The position numbers and the translations under genes are program-made. From Treponema sp. (GTDB lineage: Bacteria; Spirochaetota; Spirochaetia; Treponematales; Breznakiellaceae), in the NCBI GenBank assembly GCA_031270205.1, contig JAISYA010000055.1, forward strand, positions 1 through 46,767: 46,767 nucleotides of DNA. Direction: 5' to 3'. This document shows, piece after piece, positions 1 to 6,466 of this stretch; within the stretch, counting starts at the first letter, position 1, and each line of letters begins with the position of its first letter. The notes under the pieces were generated by a model. That model saw only the letters and a program-made list of their open reading frames with translations, was not told the origin of the DNA and searched no databases.

Positions 1-2
1 CC

Positions 3-83
3 GATGACCTGTATAAAATGATGCGGAGGAGTGGTTTCAAGACAATAGCCGCCACGCAAACCGAGGGCCTGCTTGCTCTGTAG
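3..83 (+). CDS. C-terminal end of a truncated CDS
   Basis: An open frame enters from the left edge and runs 26 codons to a TAG at 81-83. The peptide starts DDLYKMMRRSGFK and ends TEGLLAL. It has the mixed polar and hydrophobic make-up of a real protein end, but too little is present to name a family. It lies just left of the fold-back element at 166-338, so it may belong to the same accessory strip. It could also be a chance frame. Confidence 0.35.
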   Translation, partial: DDLYKMMRRSGFKTIAATQTEGLLAL

Positions 84-140
84 CTGCTCGTCAACCTTCT
101 TTGCGACTAACACCAAAAAAATATACATTATTGATCCATT

Positions 141-178
141 TTTCAGAAAATTTGGCCAAAAAGGTCGTATAACGTTCC
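141..178 (+). repeat. Dispersed block, copy 1 (second copy at 981-1019)
   Basis: TTTCAG.AAATTT, then an A-rich stretch, a GG and ATAACGTTCC occur in the same order here and at 981-1019. Both copies end in the ATAACGTTCC that forms the left arm of a fold-back element, so the pair marks related element boundaries. Confidence 0.5.
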
Positions 179-338
179 GGCTGTATATGACGGTTTGGCA
201 GGGCGGATAAGCAAACCGCAGGTTTGCAGCCCTGCCAAAATGTGGGTGGAGTGGAGCGTGGGAGGCACAGCCGACCTAGCGAAACGAAACCCCGAGCCGC
301 CTACTGGCGGCGAAGCATATACAGGCCTGTTATGTGCC
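166..338. repeat. Fold-back element A (attC-like, multi-hairpin)
   Basis: The outer arms are imperfect inverted repeats: GTATAACGTTCCGGCTGTAT begins at 167 and its partner CATATACAGGCCTGTTATGT begins at 316. Inside is a two-tier hairpin: TTTGGCAGGGC (194-204) pairs with GCCCTGCCAAA (229-239), enclosing GCAAACC-gca-GGTTTGC (211-227). A further hairpin, CCGCC-tact-GGCGG, lies at 297-310. The stop codon of the minus-strand gene at 330-776 sits inside the right arm (ACATAAC read on the minus strand). The block CCCGAGCCGCCTACTGG (291-307) recurs, reverse-complemented, in the element at 33113-33216. A gene abutting such a structure resembles an integron cassette attC site, but the core sites do not match the classic consensus exactly. 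Confidence 0.6.
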
Positions 339-776
339 GTTTTTTTTGCTTTTATATTCTTCTATTATTTTATTTATATTATTTTTTCTCATTTTTAGTA
401 TTTCAGCAATTTTTTCTATTTCTATTCCTTTTTCAAAGAGAGTAATAATATATTCTTCGTTTCTATTATTATTCTGCAAATTCATGCCAAACTTTCGAGA
501 CAATCTTTGCCGAATTTCTTTATATGATTCATTTTCTTTATCATTAGACACATCAATCTTAATAATATTGTCAATTTTATTACCATAGTTACCAATTTTA
601 AAGCCATACATTTCTATCTCAATAATCTTTTTTATATATTTTTTATCGTCTTCGGAAGTATTCTCAAATTTTTCATCGGGAGAATAACAAAGATCTCCAA
701 GTTGTGAATAATACCTTACACAACGAATTTCTCTAGGGTTTATTAAATATATACCATCTGATAAATAAAGTTCCAT
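330..776 (-). CDS. Small AT-rich protein of unknown function, C-terminal HTH-like segment
   Basis: 148 aa, rich in Lys, Ile, Asn and Glu, with far lower GC than the rest of the window, which suggests acquisition by transfer. The ATG is preceded by a good GGAGG site about 7 bases upstream. No signal peptide or membrane segment is visible. Residues about 105-145 (EYIITLFEKGIEIEKIAEIL onward) resemble the short helical tail of Rpn/PD-(D/E)XK-type transposase-like proteins, where a 'G.si..IA..' helix pair is common. That similarity is weak and no nuclease motif is seen. The gene fills the space between fold-back elements A and B almost exactly, with its stop inside an arm of A. The strand, spacing and composition all fit a cassette-like cargo gene. 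Confidence 0.6.
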   Translation of the reverse strand: MELYLSDGIYLINPREIRCVRYYSQLGDLCYSPDEKFENTSEDDKKYIKKIIEIEMYGFKIGNYGNKIDNIIKIDVSNDKENESYKEIRQRLSRKFGMNLQNNNRNEEYIITLFEKGIEIEKIAEILKMRKNNINKIIEEYKSKKNGT

Positions 777-794
777 TTGTAACCTCCATTTTAT

Positions 795-919
795 CCAATA
801 TAGCGTGCAAGTGTGTTTTCAGTCCCACACCACCACCCTACCACCCTCGCTTGTGGGGATTTTTTCAAATACCCAGCCTGTGTGGATTTTAACCACACCC
901 AAGCGCACCGCTATATTGG
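795..919. repeat. Fold-back element B (125 bp imperfect palindrome)
   Basis: Perfect 11 bp terminal inverted repeats, CCAATATAGCG (795-805) and CGCTATATTGG (909-919), enclose further imperfectly complementary blocks. One example is GTGTG..TCCCACAC near 811-830 against the GTGTGG blocks near 881-898. The element ends 19 bp upstream of the start codon of the minus-strand gene at 330-776, just before its ribosome binding site. Its length and imperfect foldback are in the attC range, but it could be a MITE-like repeat. Confidence 0.55.
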
Positions 920-980
920 GTTTAATTAGAGTTTATCATATTCATACAAGCCCGTCAAGCATTCGGCATTTTTTTTATTT

Positions 981-1019
981 TTTTCAGTAAATTTCAAAAA
1001 AAATGGAGCATAACGTTCC
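981..1019 (+). repeat. Dispersed block, copy 2 (first copy at 141-178)
   Basis: Same ordered blocks as the copy at 141-178, ending in GCATAACGTTCC. A GTTATGT at 1507-1513 could be the matching right arm; if so, the 21 bp palindromic array at 1157-1492 lies inside this element. Confidence 0.45.
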
Positions 1020-1051
1020 ATATACGACCTGTTTCGCAAATTCCCCGGTTT

Positions 1052-1219
1052 ATGGGATATATACGAAAGCCGCATATATCCCGCTATTGGTATGCGACTC
1101 TTTGGGAAGCGTATGAAGAACGGGCGGCTTTTGAAGAACGCCTGCGGGATAACGCGCCGCTCCCCTGGAACTTCTGGGGGCGCCCCTGGAACCGCCAAAT
1201 GTTCCCCCGGAACCGCTAA
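1052..1219 (+). pseudogene. Short ORF running into the palindromic array (possible gene remnant)
   Basis: ATG at 1052 opens a 55-codon frame. Its first 37 or so residues look protein-like (for example LWEAYEERAAFEERLRDNAP) and it then reads straight into the 21 bp repeat units before a TAA. No good ribosome binding site is seen. It may be the head of a gene whose body was replaced by the repeats, or a chance frame. Confidence 0.25.
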
Positions 1220-1492
1220 ATGTTCCCCCGGAACCGCCAAATGTTCCCCTGGAACTTTTGGGGACGCCCCTGGAACTTCCAAATGTTCCCCCGGAACTTC
1301 CAAATGTTCCCCTGGAACTTCCAAATGTTCCCCTGGAACTTCCAAATGTTCCCCCGGAACCTCCAAATGTTCCACCGGAACCTCCAAATGTTCCCCTGGA
1401 ACCTCCAAATGTTCCCCTGGAACCTCCAAATGTTCCCCTGGAACTTCTGGGGACGCCCCTGGAACTTTTGGGGACGCCCCTGAAACTTTCAA
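1157..1492. repeat. Palindromic tandem array 1: 16 units of 21 bp
   Basis: The GGAAC marker recurs at 1167, 1188, 1209 and so on every 21 bp to 1482 (GAAAC in the last unit), giving 16 units with no insertion or deletion. The main unit is the dyad GTTCC-CCT-GGAAC followed by the spacer TTCCAAAT. A second unit type replaces this with GGGG-ACG-CCCC and occurs near both ends (about 1170-1187, 1258-1270, 1445-1480). Because 21 is a multiple of 3, long spurious ORFs open in several frames on both strands. The array lies downstream of the minus-strand cyclic-nucleotide gene pair. Confidence 0.95.
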
Positions 1493-1609
1493 ATTGGTGT
1501 ATCAAAGTTATGTATTAAAAAAAGGGCTTTGATACCAAAAACTTCTTCCCCGCTTTTCGGCTTTGCGGTAAAAAAACTTCAATCTTGCTGATTTCTCAGC
1601 GCCTGGAAA

Positions 1610-1725
1610 GTAAACGCCGATGCCAGCCAAGCTGCTTTAGCGGCAAGGATCCCTTATATTGTGGATTTTTCGCGTTTTTCCTGAAAAACGCAAAAAAATC
1701 CACAGGCGCAACAGGCTGCCGGGCG
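1610..1725 (-). repeat. REP-like composite element, copy 1
   Basis: Read on the minus strand this carries GGCAGCCTGTTGCGC, the GTGGATTTTT hairpin, and GCTAAAGCAGCTTGG, ending in GGCATCGGCGTTTAC (1610-1624). The same blocks recur at 10843-11000 and 25858-25970, and the last block recurs on both sides of array 3. It fills the gap immediately after the stop of the minus-strand gene at 1726. Confidence 0.6.
1661..1703 (-). terminator. Long hairpin terminator candidate after the Crp-like gene
   Basis: GTGGATTTTTCGCGTTTTTC (1661-1680) is almost fully complementary to 1683-1703, giving a stem of about 20 bp with a 2-base loop and A/T-rich flanks. It lies 22 bp past the minus-strand stop codon at 1726. 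Part of REP-like copy 1. Confidence 0.55.
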
Positions 1726-2370
1726 TCAGCTTATCTTGTTGCGTCTCGAATTGACGAAACGGGAAAAGTCATTGATATTTTTCACGATGATATGATCGGG
1801 GAAAATCTCCACCCGGTGCTGGGTGACAAAGTGATTCAGGGTGTCCCTGGTTTCGCTGACGCTCATGCCCGCCCAGTGGGCCACATCGGCCACAGTGGTT
1901 CTGAATTCCCGGCTTTCGGCGGTTTTGTCAATGCCGGCCTGAGTCTCTTCGAGCATGAGGAAAACATCGGCAATTTTGGACTGGGGGTCCGGCAGGGTGA
2001 GGATCATGAAGCGCCGCTTGGAATCGTAGATTCTCTTGGCAAACATCTTCAGCAGCTTGAGGGCGATTTGGGGATTGCCCAGCATGAGAATTTCAAAGTT
2101 CTGGGCGTTGAATTCCAGTACCCTCACCCGGTCCAGGGCGATGGCGGTGGCGGAGCGGGGGGAATTTTCCAGAATGGCCATTTCGCCGAACATTTCCGAA
2201 GGCTGCAGAATGTCCAGCGTCCGCTCAATATCTCCGATGATCTTTACCAACTCCACCCTGCCCGACTGGATAAGGTAAAACGTATCCCCCGGCTCAAATT
2301 CGGAAAAGATCATCTCGCCGGCCTGAAATGTCCGGGTAAAACGGCTAAAGGCGGACAGGTCTATCGCCAT
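1726..2370 (-). CDS. Crp/Fnr-family cyclic-nucleotide-binding regulator
   Basis: 214 aa. Residues about 10-125 form a cyclic nucleotide-binding fold: 'FQAGEMIFSEFEPGDTFYLI' opens it and 'GEMAILENSPRSATAIA' is the phosphate-binding cassette (G-E-[ML]-A plus R-S-A). The C-terminal part (about 145-214) contains a helix-turn-helix-like 'VADVAHWAGMSVSETRDTLN', in the position expected for Crp-type DNA binding. The ligand is unknown; the Glu and Arg of the cassette make a cyclic nucleotide plausible. The start ATG follows GGAGGG and overlaps the upstream gene's stop by one base (TAATG), so the two cNMP proteins are almost certainly co-translated. A long hairpin follows the stop codon. Confidence 0.85.
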   Translation of the reverse strand: MAIDLSAFSRFTRTFQAGEMIFSEFEPGDTFYLIQSGRVELVKIIGDIERTLDILQPSEMFGEMAILENSPRSATAIALDRVRVLEFNAQNFEILMLGNPQIALKLLKMFAKRIYDSKRRFMILTLPDPQSKIADVFLMLEETQAGIDKTAESREFRTTVADVAHWAGMSVSETRDTLNHFVTQHRVEIFPDHIIVKNINDFSRFVNSRRNKIS

Positions 2371-3359
2371 TATCCCTCCAGGGCTTTAAGCGCCCGCTTT
2401 GCTTTGATCACGGTTCCGTCATCGGGATCCGCCTGCATGGAGAGGATTTTCGTGTAGAAGGCCGCCGCCTGGCCTTTTTTGCCGAGCCGCTCGTAACACT
2501 GGCCGAGCAGGAACACCACGTCTTTGAGATACGGGTGCCGGGGGTACTGGGTAAGCATGGCGGTATAGTACCCGATGCTGTCGTCATATTTTTTAAGGAA
2601 GAACATGCAGCGGCCGATTTCATACGCACTACGGGCCGTCCATTCCGGGTCGTCGTTGGAGTCCACTATTTTTTTGAAGGCGAAGTAGGCCTGCTGGTAT
2701 TTTTCCTGGGAGATAAGGCTGATCGCGTCGTAATACGCTTTGGCGGCGTCGGACTGGACCTTGCGGCGGATGGCGGGCGCGGCGCGGTACGGTACGGGCG
2801 CATTGGGGTCTTTACTGTCGGCGGCTTTTGCCAGCGCGGCTTCGGCGATCTCCTGGTTCTTCAAGGCCTGCGCGGCGTTTTCCCCCGACGGGTAATAGGT
2901 CAGGTAACGGCTGAACACATAGCGCGCCTGGGAGAAGCGCTCGTTTTTCATGTAATATTCACCCACATTGTACAGCCCTTCATCAGGCTTTAAAGTTTTT
3001 TTCTCCATGAGGCTGGAAACGCGGGTGTGGATTCGCCGCATCTGGCCGGAAAAAACCCTGAGCATCTTCATGATAATTCGGGTATTTGCCATGGCCAGCC
3101 GCTCAAATTCGGGAACCGTGAACGCCATTATAGTCGAATCCGCCAGGGCGATGGCATTTTCCTCCCTCGGGAAGCGGCCCAGGGCGGACTTAACCCCAAA
3201 GAATTCGCCGGACTGCACCTGCTCCCGCACGTCCTCTTTGGTTTCTATATCCTGATGGACCAGGCTCACTTTTCCGTTCTGCAAAATGAAAACATGTTCC
3301 GCCGCATCCCCCTGGAAGTAAACAAGAGAACCTGCATGGTACTGGAACGGTTTCGGCAT
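2370..3359 (-). CDS. Cyclic-nucleotide-binding domain protein with TPR repeats
   Basis: 329 aa from the ATG at 3359. An upstream TTG at 3449 would add 30 residues, but AAGGA lies 9 bases before the ATG, the cNMP fold begins right after it, and the stretch in between is taken up by a dispersed intergenic repeat (3369-3405). Residues about 1-115 form the cNMP fold ('YHAGSLVYFQGDAAEHVFIL', 'GEFFGVKSALGRFPREENAI'). The rest is alpha-helical with tetratricopeptide repeats, for example 'YNVGEYYMKNERFSQARYVF' and 'SAYEIGRCMFFLKKYDDSIG'. No DNA-binding domain is visible, so a scaffolding or signalling role is more likely than transcriptional control. It is translationally coupled to the Crp-like gene downstream. 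cNMP-TPR fusions of this kind are familiar in spirochaetes. Confidence 0.8.
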   Translation of the reverse strand: MPKPFQYHAGSLVYFQGDAAEHVFILQNGKVSLVHQDIETKEDVREQVQSGEFFGVKSALGRFPREENAIALADSTIMAFTVPEFERLAMANTRIIMKMLRVFSGQMRRIHTRVSSLMEKKTLKPDEGLYNVGEYYMKNERFSQARYVFSRYLTYYPSGENAAQALKNQEIAEAALAKAADSKDPNAPVPYRAAPAIRRKVQSDAAKAYYDAISLISQEKYQQAYFAFKKIVDSNDDPEWTARSAYEIGRCMFFLKKYDDSIGYYTAMLTQYPRHPYLKDVVFLLGQCYERLGKKGQAAAFYTKILSMQADPDDGTVIKAKRALKALEG

Positions 3360-3368
3360 ATCATCAAT

Positions 3369-3405
3369 TCCTTGAGCCTGTTCCAAAACTGAAATTCCGG
3401 ACCAG
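3369..3405. repeat. Dispersed palindromic element E, copy 1
   Basis: GAGCCTGTTCCAAAACTGAA opens the element and GGACCAGGCT closes it, giving inverted arms AGCCTGTTCC/GGACCAGGCT. Related copies lie at 6331-6366, 15309-15349, 27418-27447 and 33393-33412. It is immediately upstream of the preferred start of the cNMP-TPR gene. Confidence 0.55.
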
Positions 3406-3532
3406 GCTTCCTTACCATTTATTTTATGATCGTGGACTGTATCAGTCAACGAGTCGAAATCTGCTATACCATTATCGGCAAAAAAGGGGAATTTCTTAAT
3501 ATCGGTAGATTAGTGCGGGGCTTTACATTAGA

Positions 3533-4447
3533 ATGATCGCAATGATCGATTTGCACACCCATTCAAACGCCTCCGACGGGGATTTAAGTCCCGTCCTGCT
3601 TATTCAGGAAGCGGCAAGACGGGGCCTGCGCGCCGTAGCGCTCACCGACCATGACACTGTCAATGGCCTTGAAAGCGCGAAAACCGAGGCGGAGGCCGCG
3701 GGCGTCGGTTTTATTCCCGGCATAGAGATACACATCAACTGGAAGCCTGTTTCGGACGGAAGATCACCGGAAATATACGGCCTGGGCCCCGGCGGCGAAT
3801 TCCACCTGCTGGGTCTGGGTATACGCCCCAGCCCTGCTTTTTTGACGGCCGTTGGTGAATTGTCCCGCCGCCGCGAGGAGCGCAACCGGGAAATCTTCGA
3901 CAGAATGCGCAAATTGAACATTGAGGCTGAATGGGAGGACCTTTTGGCCCTGTCAGGCGGCCATTCGGTGGGCCGGCCCCATTTTGCCGACCTTCTCGTC
4001 AAGCTCAAAATCGTAAAAAACAGGAAACTGGCCTTTGCCCACTATCTGGGAGCGGGAAAACCCCTCTATGTGCCCAAAGAGGGTATGGAATTTGAGGAAG
4101 CCGCCGCCCTGATTCGGGAATCCCGCGGATTTCCCGTCCTGGCCCACCCCATGTCGCTGTATGTAGCCTGGGGCCGCCTTCCCGGGTTGATACGGGCGCT
4201 GAAAGACCGGGGCCTTATGGGTATTGAGGCGTGGCACCCTACCGCCAAAGCCGGCGCCTGCCGCCGTCTTGGGCAGCTGGCCCAAAGTCTCGGCCTGTAC
4301 GTAACCGAGGGAAGCGACTTCCACAGCGCCGCCCTTTCCGACCGGAAACTGGGCTGTTCCCATAAGGGGCGGCAAATCCGGGACGGTGTTTTAGATGCGA
4401 TACCGGAACTGCTGCCGTTTCTCCCGTCTGTAAAAGATACCGTTTGA
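3533..4447 (+). CDS. PHP-domain phosphoesterase (TrpH/YciV-like)
   Basis: 304 aa, a usual length for the TrpH/RNase AM-type PHP family. The N-terminus carries the metal-binding signature DLHTHSNASDGDLSP, followed by ALTDHDTVNGL. Further metal ligands are likely at 'GIEIHINW' (E), 'GRPHFAD', 'AHPM' and 'GSDFHSA' near residue 260. Relatives hydrolyse nucleoside 3',5'-bisphosphates or act as 5'-3' exonucleases on short RNA; which applies here cannot be told from sequence. It is cytoplasmic, with no signal peptide. A second ATG lies three codons in; no strong ribosome binding site is seen for either. It is transcribed divergently from the cNMP-TPR gene and converges with comM, with 34 bp between stops. 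Confidence 0.85.
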   Translation: MIAMIDLHTHSNASDGDLSPVLLIQEAARRGLRAVALTDHDTVNGLESAKTEAEAAGVGFIPGIEIHINWKPVSDGRSPEIYGLGPGGEFHLLGLGIRPSPAFLTAVGELSRRREERNREIFDRMRKLNIEAEWEDLLALSGGHSVGRPHFADLLVKLKIVKNRKLAFAHYLGAGKPLYVPKEGMEFEEAAALIRESRGFPVLAHPMSLYVAWGRLPGLIRALKDRGLMGIEAWHPTAKAGACRRLGQLAQSLGLYVTEGSDFHSAALSDRKLGCSHKGRQIRDGVLDAIPELLPFLPSVKDTV

Positions 4448-4481
4448 TTCTTCAAAAGGTGTCGGTCATTTGCGTAGCCGC

Positions 4482-6248
4482 TCAATTTTCAACGGTCAAA
4501 ATCTCAAATGGATCTTCCCCGCGGCGGCGGTGCTGGACGGCTTCCAGAATGTGCGCGGTGTCGATGAGTTCCTTGCCTTCCAGGTCCGCGATGGTCCTTG
4601 CCACCCTGAGAATCCCGTGGTAGGCCCTGCCCGAAAGGCCCAATCGCTCCATGGCCTTGTGAAAGGCGCTTGCCGCCCGCTCGCTCATGGGGCAAAGGGC
4701 TTCCATCCTTCCCGCCGTGAGCAGGGCGTTGCGGCGGATGCCCGTTCCCCGGTAGCGCCGCCGTTGAATCTCAACCGCCGCCAGCACCCGCTTTGCGATG
4801 TCCACGCCGCGTTCTCCGCCCGCTTCAGCCCGCCTGCCCATCTCGCTGATTTTGGGCGGCCGTACCGCGACCCGCAGTTCAAGCCGGTCAAGCAGCGCGC
4901 CGCCGAACTTGCGCCAGTAGCGGTAAATTTCTTCGGGCGAGCAAAAGCAGTCCGCCGCCTCATCCGCCGTCAATTCATCGTATAGCGCGCCGGCGGTGGA
5001 AGCGGCTTTGCTTGCGGCGGCTCTGCCGTAAACCGCGCCGGGAGCGCGCCGCGCCGAGTTGTTCTTCATATTGCGTTCATCCCGTTTGTGTTCATCCCCC
5101 GGTTTCCGCGCGCCCAGACGGCCGCAGGGGCAGGAATTGGCCGCCAGCAGCAACTGAAACTCCGCCGGAAGGCGCACCGGCCCCTCCGCCCGAACAATGC
5201 TTATCACGTGGTCTTCCATCGGTTCCCGCAGGGCTTGCAGCACATTGGTCCTGAACTCCGGGGCTTCGTCAAGAAAAAGCACGCCGAAATGGGCCAAACT
5301 TATTTCGCCGGGCCGGGGGAACCTGCCGCCGCCCAAAATTCCCTCCGCGCTGGCCGAATGATGAGGGGCGCGGAACGGCGGGCGGGTAATCAGCCGGTCG
5401 ATAAAGCCGCCGTTGCGCGAAACGCCCTCTCCCGCCTTGTGCGGCCCGGCAAGACTATAGAGCCGCGTTACTTCCACCGCCTCGTTGGGGGTGAGCGGCG
5501 CCATAATTGAAGGCATCAGGCGGGCCAGCATGGTCTTCCCCGCGCCCGGCGGCCCGAACACCAGCACATTGTGCCCTCCCGCGGCGGCGATTTCCAAAAC
5601 CCGCTTGTACCTGTCCTGGTCCCGCACATCGGCAAAGTCCCCCTCGGCGCTTGCGTCCATCAGGCAAGGCTCCGTATCCGCCGGGCCGTCCAGTTTGGGC
5701 ATGGGAAGTTCCCCGTTCTGTGCGCGGACAAAAAGGGCCTCTACCGCTTCCCGCAAAGTGGCTGCCGCGGTAAAACGCGCCGCCGGCCCCGCTCCGCGGC
5801 GCTCCCCGGCGAGAATCGCCGCCTCGCGGGCGTTTTCCGCCGGAACAATAAACTCGCCAATCCCCTCCTCCAGCCCCGACGCAATGGCGGCCAGCACTCC
5901 CCGCACCGGCCTGATCCTCCCTGAAAGTTCAAGCTCTCCCATCACCAGGAGGCTTTCGGGAACCGGCGCAAGCCCCGCCGCCGCCATCACCGCCAGGGCG
6001 ATAGGCAGGTCCAGCGCCGCCCCGTCCTTCCGCAGCCCCGCCGGCGCCAGGTTTATCAGAATCCGGTCGGCGGGAAAGCCAAAACCCGAATTCCTGAACG
6101 CCACCCGCACCCGCTCCCGCGCCTCCCGTACCGCACCCTCGGCAAGCCCGGTAATATCAACCCCTGGGATGCCCCTGTGAATATCCACCTCGACCCGGAT
6201 AATAATTCCCTCCGCCCCGTAGGGCGTATACGCCATCACACTCATCAT
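4482..6248 (-). CDS. comM: YifB/ComM-family Mg-chelatase-like AAA+ ATPase
   Basis: 588 aa, slightly longer than the usual 500-510. The N-terminal ChlI-like domain reads YGAEGIIIRVEVDIHRGIPG. The AAA+ core holds Walker A GPPGAGKTML and Walker B VLFLDEAPEF, and the family signature NSCPCG lies near residue 370. After it comes an insertion of about 45-50 residues (from 'GDEHKRDE' to 'ADEAADCFCSPEEI'), which accounts for the extra length, before the usual YRYW...LLDRLELRV block. In Vibrio, ComM is a bidirectional helicase promoting branch migration during natural transformation. The same job here is inference, supported only by family. The motif at 6269-6302, just upstream, is shared exactly with comF. 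Confidence 0.9.
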   Translation of the reverse strand: MMSVMAYTPYGAEGIIIRVEVDIHRGIPGVDITGLAEGAVREARERVRVAFRNSGFGFPADRILINLAPAGLRKDGAALDLPIALAVMAAAGLAPVPESLLVMGELELSGRIRPVRGVLAAIASGLEEGIGEFIVPAENAREAAILAGERRGAGPAARFTAAATLREAVEALFVRAQNGELPMPKLDGPADTEPCLMDASAEGDFADVRDQDRYKRVLEIAAAGGHNVLVFGPPGAGKTMLARLMPSIMAPLTPNEAVEVTRLYSLAGPHKAGEGVSRNGGFIDRLITRPPFRAPHHSASAEGILGGGRFPRPGEISLAHFGVLFLDEAPEFRTNVLQALREPMEDHVISIVRAEGPVRLPAEFQLLLAANSCPCGRLGARKPGDEHKRDERNMKNNSARRAPGAVYGRAAASKAASTAGALYDELTADEAADCFCSPEEIYRYWRKFGGALLDRLELRVAVRPPKISEMGRRAEAGGERGVDIAKRVLAAVEIQRRRYRGTGIRRNALLTAGRMEALCPMSERAASAFHKAMERLGLSGRAYHGILRVARTIADLEGKELIDTAHILEAVQHRRRGEDPFEILTVEN

Positions 6249-6268
6249 TTTTTTCCCATATCTATATC

Positions 6269-6302
6269 TATATATGGCGCGCGGACGCGAGGCGCTTTAG
6301 TG
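6269..6302 (-). promoter_or_regulatory. Upstream motif shared with comF, copy 1
   Basis: TATATATGGCGCG, nine variable bases, then GGCGCTTTAGTG. All 25 fixed positions are identical at 42811-42844. Here the motif ends 20 bp from the comM start codon. It contains two GGCGC direct repeats about two helical turns apart and an A/T run that could serve as a -10 region on the minus strand. It may be a regulator site, or part of a dispersed repeat. Confidence 0.5.
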
Positions 6303-6330
6303 TTTTGGGGAATTTGGGATTAAATTTGAA

Positions 6331-6366
6331 GCCCTTCCAAAACTTCAAATTTGGAACAGCCTCATT
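6331..6366. repeat. Dispersed palindromic element E, copy 2
   Basis: CCTTCCAAAACTTCAAATTT leads into GGAACAGCCTC; the arms pair as GAGGCTGTTCC against the left-hand GCCCTTCC. It lies between the comM upstream motif and the TetR promoter, in the divergent intergenic region. Confidence 0.55.
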
Positions 6367-6389
6367 TAGTATAAAAATAAAACGGGCCC

Positions 6390-6418
6390 TTGACAAAAAT
6401 GAATTTAATTCATAAAAT
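6390..6418 (+). promoter_or_regulatory. Sigma-70 promoter of the tetR-MMPL operon
   Basis: TTGACA (6390-6395), a spacer of exactly 17 bp, and TAAAAT (6413-6418). The ATG of the TetR gene lies 49 bp downstream. A perfect dyad fills the spacer (next entry). Confidence 0.75.
6399..6413. promoter_or_regulatory. Operator candidate 1 for the TetR regulator
   Basis: ATGAATT-T-AATTCAT is a perfect 7+1+7 palindrome lying between the -35 and -10 boxes. A protein bound here would block RNA polymerase. This is the classic arrangement for TetR-family autorepression. Confidence 0.65.
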
Positions 6419-6429
6419 TAATAAGCATC

Positions 6430-6444
6430 GATATTATGAATATC
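6430..6444. promoter_or_regulatory. Operator candidate 2 for the TetR regulator
   Basis: GATATT-ATG-AATATC is a 6+3+6 dyad just past the expected transcription start. Its centre is 31 bp (about three helical turns) from the centre of the dyad at 6399-6413, which would put two bound dimers on the same face of the DNA. Confidence 0.5.
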
Positions 6445-6466
6445 ACTCAGTGTTTAAGAAGGATAT

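Noticed and set aside
926..1532. Long overlapping ORFs on both strands (PGEHLEV-, GTSKCSP- and NFQMFPR-type repeats) as a repeat protein gene
   Set aside because: They come from a 21 bp tandem unit, which keeps several frames open on both strands at once. There is no ribosome binding site, signal peptide or sensible composition outside the repeats.
1585..2457. 290-codon plus-strand ORF
   Set aside because: Shadow of the Crp-like gene, which has conserved motifs, a ribosome binding site and coupling to its neighbour; the ORF also starts inside a repeat element.
3360..3449. N-terminal extension of the cNMP-TPR protein from a TTG
   Set aside because: The added residues are encoded largely by dispersed element E, and the ATG at 3359 has a better ribosome binding site and starts at the domain edge.
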